A stretch of DNA of 31,564 bases from Chara braunii (Eukaryota; Streptophyta; Charophyceae; Charales; Characeae). The position numbers and the translations under genes are program-made. The DNA lies in assembly GCA_003427395.1 (NCBI GenBank), contig BFEA01000094.1, positions 3,222,117 to 3,253,680 of the forward strand, in the 5' to 3' direction. Positions 29,811 through 31,564 of this stretch are shown piece by piece (the first letter of the stretch is position 1; the number at the start of each line of letters is the position of its first letter). The notes below the pieces were generated by a model that was not told the origin of the DNA, ran no database searches, and saw only the letters and a program-made list of their open reading frames with translations.

Positions 29811-29880
29811 ACAGAGCTTTACACGCCCCGGTTGAGTTGAGGGGTCTGACCCCGCTAGTCGGTGACGCACCCCCTACCGT

Positions 29881-30195
29881 CTACCCAAAAACAAAAAAAA
29901 AATCCTTTCCTTTCATGGAAAAACTGCATTGTCATAGCCTCGTAGGGTTACCCATAGTATGCTCTGTACGCGTGCGTACGGTGCGTACATAGCGTACAAT
30001 GGTACGCCTAGAACTTATTCTAATTGTTCCAAGGAACGATTGCAGAACAACATATATGATGCTGCATGTGCACTATCTGATTTCAAGAGAAGATACGCGC
30101 GAACGATTATCCGAGATTTGGAGCCAATGCATTGTCTTCGATATCGGCCAGCCAAGGGGTTTGGTCATTCGTCCTCGCATCATGGTTGACGCTTA
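29881..30195. other. Unassigned sequence with GTAC-rich patch
   Basis: Words of the form GTACGCGTGCGTACG cluster at 29965-30008. No gene or structured RNA is recognised. Confidence 0.4.
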
Positions 30196-30365
30196 GCAGA
30201 ATTTGAGAACCCTCAGCGGAGTCTAATATTCTGGAGGGGTTGTCAGAAGGCCCACACCCCTATGGACTGAGCCTCCCTCCCTTTTGAAGCCTGAGTGAGT
30301 GACTGCTTTGCAGCTCCCCCGAATAGAACTGAGCTGCAGAATTTGAGAACCCTCAGCGGAGTCTA
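30196..30365. repeat. Exact 30-bp direct repeat, 140 bp apart
   Basis: The sequence starting GCAGAATTTGAGAACCCTCA is identical over 30 bp at 30196-30225 and 30336-30365. The sequence between includes a GAGCTGCAG/TGCAGCTC pairing. Confidence 0.9.
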
Positions 30366-30720
30366 TCACCTGTGATGAGCCCAATTGATTGCCATATCCC
30401 TAACCTGGGGCCTAAAGGCCCTAAACAGTCTTTATCCGTGTCCATCAGTTTGCATCCTCTCCTCCTGTCTTCTTCTTGCGGGTCGGCTCGCTGAGGAAGA
30501 GTCCAGACAGTTATTATGTTGCTGCTTCTACTGAAGTAGTCCCAGCAATGAGATAAAGAGAGCGCCATGATGAGACGGTACGTGAAATCACTTTCGTAAG
30601 TCCGAACTGCTGCTGCTCGTCTTTTTCACAGCTTTCACGGAAACGCGCACTATAATCCCTTTTTCCTCCCTTTCTTTTCTTTCTTCTATTTTCTGCACAC
30701 TATCACATCTTCTGCAGCGA

Positions 30721-30743
30721 TTTTTTTTTTTTTTTTTTTTTTT
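30721..30743. repeat. T23 run ending in CAG
   Basis: A 23-T homopolymer directly followed by CAG. This resembles an intron 3' end but lacks a recognisable exon, and is equally a reverse poly(A). GAGTGA/GAATGT repeats follow. Confidence 0.6.
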
Positions 30744-30817
30744 CAGACCTGAGTGATTGTGAGTGAATGTGAGTGAGTGTGCGAGTGATGCGAATAATGA
30801 GACTCGCATGCTGGGGA

Positions 30818-30882
30818 GAATATTGTCCCCCGTGGACCGCACGAGCTGATCCGCATGGTGCGCCCCACGGGGGAAAATATTC
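30818..30882. repeat. Hairpin with 18-bp arms
   Basis: GAATATTGTCCCCCGTGG (30818-30835) pairs with CCACGGGGGAAAATATTC (30865-30882) with one mismatch, around a 29-nt GC-rich loop. Confidence 0.85.
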
Positions 30883-31510
30883 ACTAAAACAACCAAAAAA
30901 GGGTGTCAAAACCGTCTCATGGCTGGGTCGATGGTCACCTGCGTCCCCTTAATGGATTTGTTGTGGGATGGGGAAAAAAAAGTAGACTAGCAGGAGGGTA
31001 ATGCCTCTACCTGAAGGTCAGGACTGATGTCCCAGACACCTATGTCTTCAGGTTATTTCTCATGCCCAATTGGACAGAAAGAAAAATCTGTACGACTGTA
31101 CTTGAAAAAGATCAGTTCCTTAGGTGTTGCACTGTTCTGTATCTACAAAAACAGCAAAAAAATTGAAAAGACAAAAAAGACGGAACTGCCGCTGGTACGG
31201 CGCACGAGCAGTTGCTGCACCACACAGCGCTGTCCGGCGCACCGGACGGTACGGCGCATGGTGCGGTTGCAAGTATGAATGAGAGACATGAGAGTGAGAT
31301 ATAAACGACGGGAGTGATGAGCGCGATGACAGTGATTTGACCTATGAGAGTGATTAGAATGATGGAGAGTGAAGAAGGGGGTTCAGCTGTTGCTTGTCCT
31401 TTTTATGCCGTGTTACGTGCCAGGTATGGACCCATTTCGGCAATGTGATAGACATCAAGGTAGATGGTGAATATACACCACATAAGATGGAGTAGACAGT
31501 ACCAATTGGG

Positions 31511-31512
<2 letters not shown>

Positions 31513-31564
<52 letters not shown>
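31513..31564. repeat. (GA)n microsatellite at the window edge
   Basis: A GA tract of at least 52 bp running off the end of the window. The preceding kilobase (30883-31512) shows no gene, only GTACGGCGCA repeats (31193, 31247) and GAGTGA words. Confidence 0.97.

Noticed and set aside
30588-30909. Minus-strand frames over the T23 run as a gene with an intron
   Set aside because: The Lys run comes from the homopolymer and no exon homology is visible on either side.

Overview
The window reads as repeat-dominated nuclear DNA of a eukaryote, most likely a plant or streptophyte/green alga. This rests on a short run of the plant-type telomere motif TTTAGGG (28251-28270), on a LINE with a plant-style ORF1 (DUF4283-like domain plus zinc knuckle) and an ORF2 ending in a zf-RVT finger, and on long AT-rich non-coding stretches with many MITE-like hairpins. 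No intact cellular gene, tRNA, rRNA or CRISPR array was recognised. Only transposon proteins could be identified, and all of them are broken.

Layout. Positions ~390-10524 hold one large LINE (non-LTR retrotransposon) on the minus strand. Its ORF1 (10524 to 5180) has a DUF4283-like domain, a CCHC-type knuckle and a very long Gln/His/Pro/Thr-rich tail with internal repeats. Its ORF2 (~5150 to 565) has an AP-type endonuclease, a reverse transcriptase and a zf-RVT finger. Both carry in-frame stops and frameshifts. The 3' end contains an array of small perfect hairpins (392-651). Upstream of ORF1 are three visible copies of a ~149-bp repeat around a 709-bp assembly gap (10968-11676) and a CA microsatellite.

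Positions 12160-14260 are unassigned sequence with small tandem duplications, ending in a minus-strand poly(A) tail. Positions 14263-16026 are a ~260-bp tandem foldback array. It has been invaded by two short MITEs and by a LINE fragment that has a 10-bp target-site duplication, a poly(A) tail and an apparently inverted 5' part. Positions 16027-17119 are a ~1.1-kb element with ~118-bp terminal inverted repeats and no gene. It is followed by a third MITE of the same family (17336-17444).

Positions 17445-24270 are mostly AT-rich sequence with nothing recognisable except a 276-bp palindromic element (20158-20433), small tandem repeats and microsatellites. Positions 24278-26460 are a cluster of modular elements with GC-rich, CGTTCGG-laden ends and AT-rich cores, separated by (TA)n tracts and lying in alternating orientations. 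Positions 26460-28250 are AT-rich and empty. The last 3 kb carry further hairpins, (GA)n tracts and G-rich minisatellite sequence. At 29590-29627 there is a perfect copy of the Illumina Nextera mate-pair junction adapter, so sequence to its left and right may not be contiguous in the genome.

The main points for a second look are the unusually large LINE ORF1 whose stops sit largely at glutamine positions, the TA-flanked modular element family, the hairpin array at the LINE 3' end, and the adapter left in the assembly.
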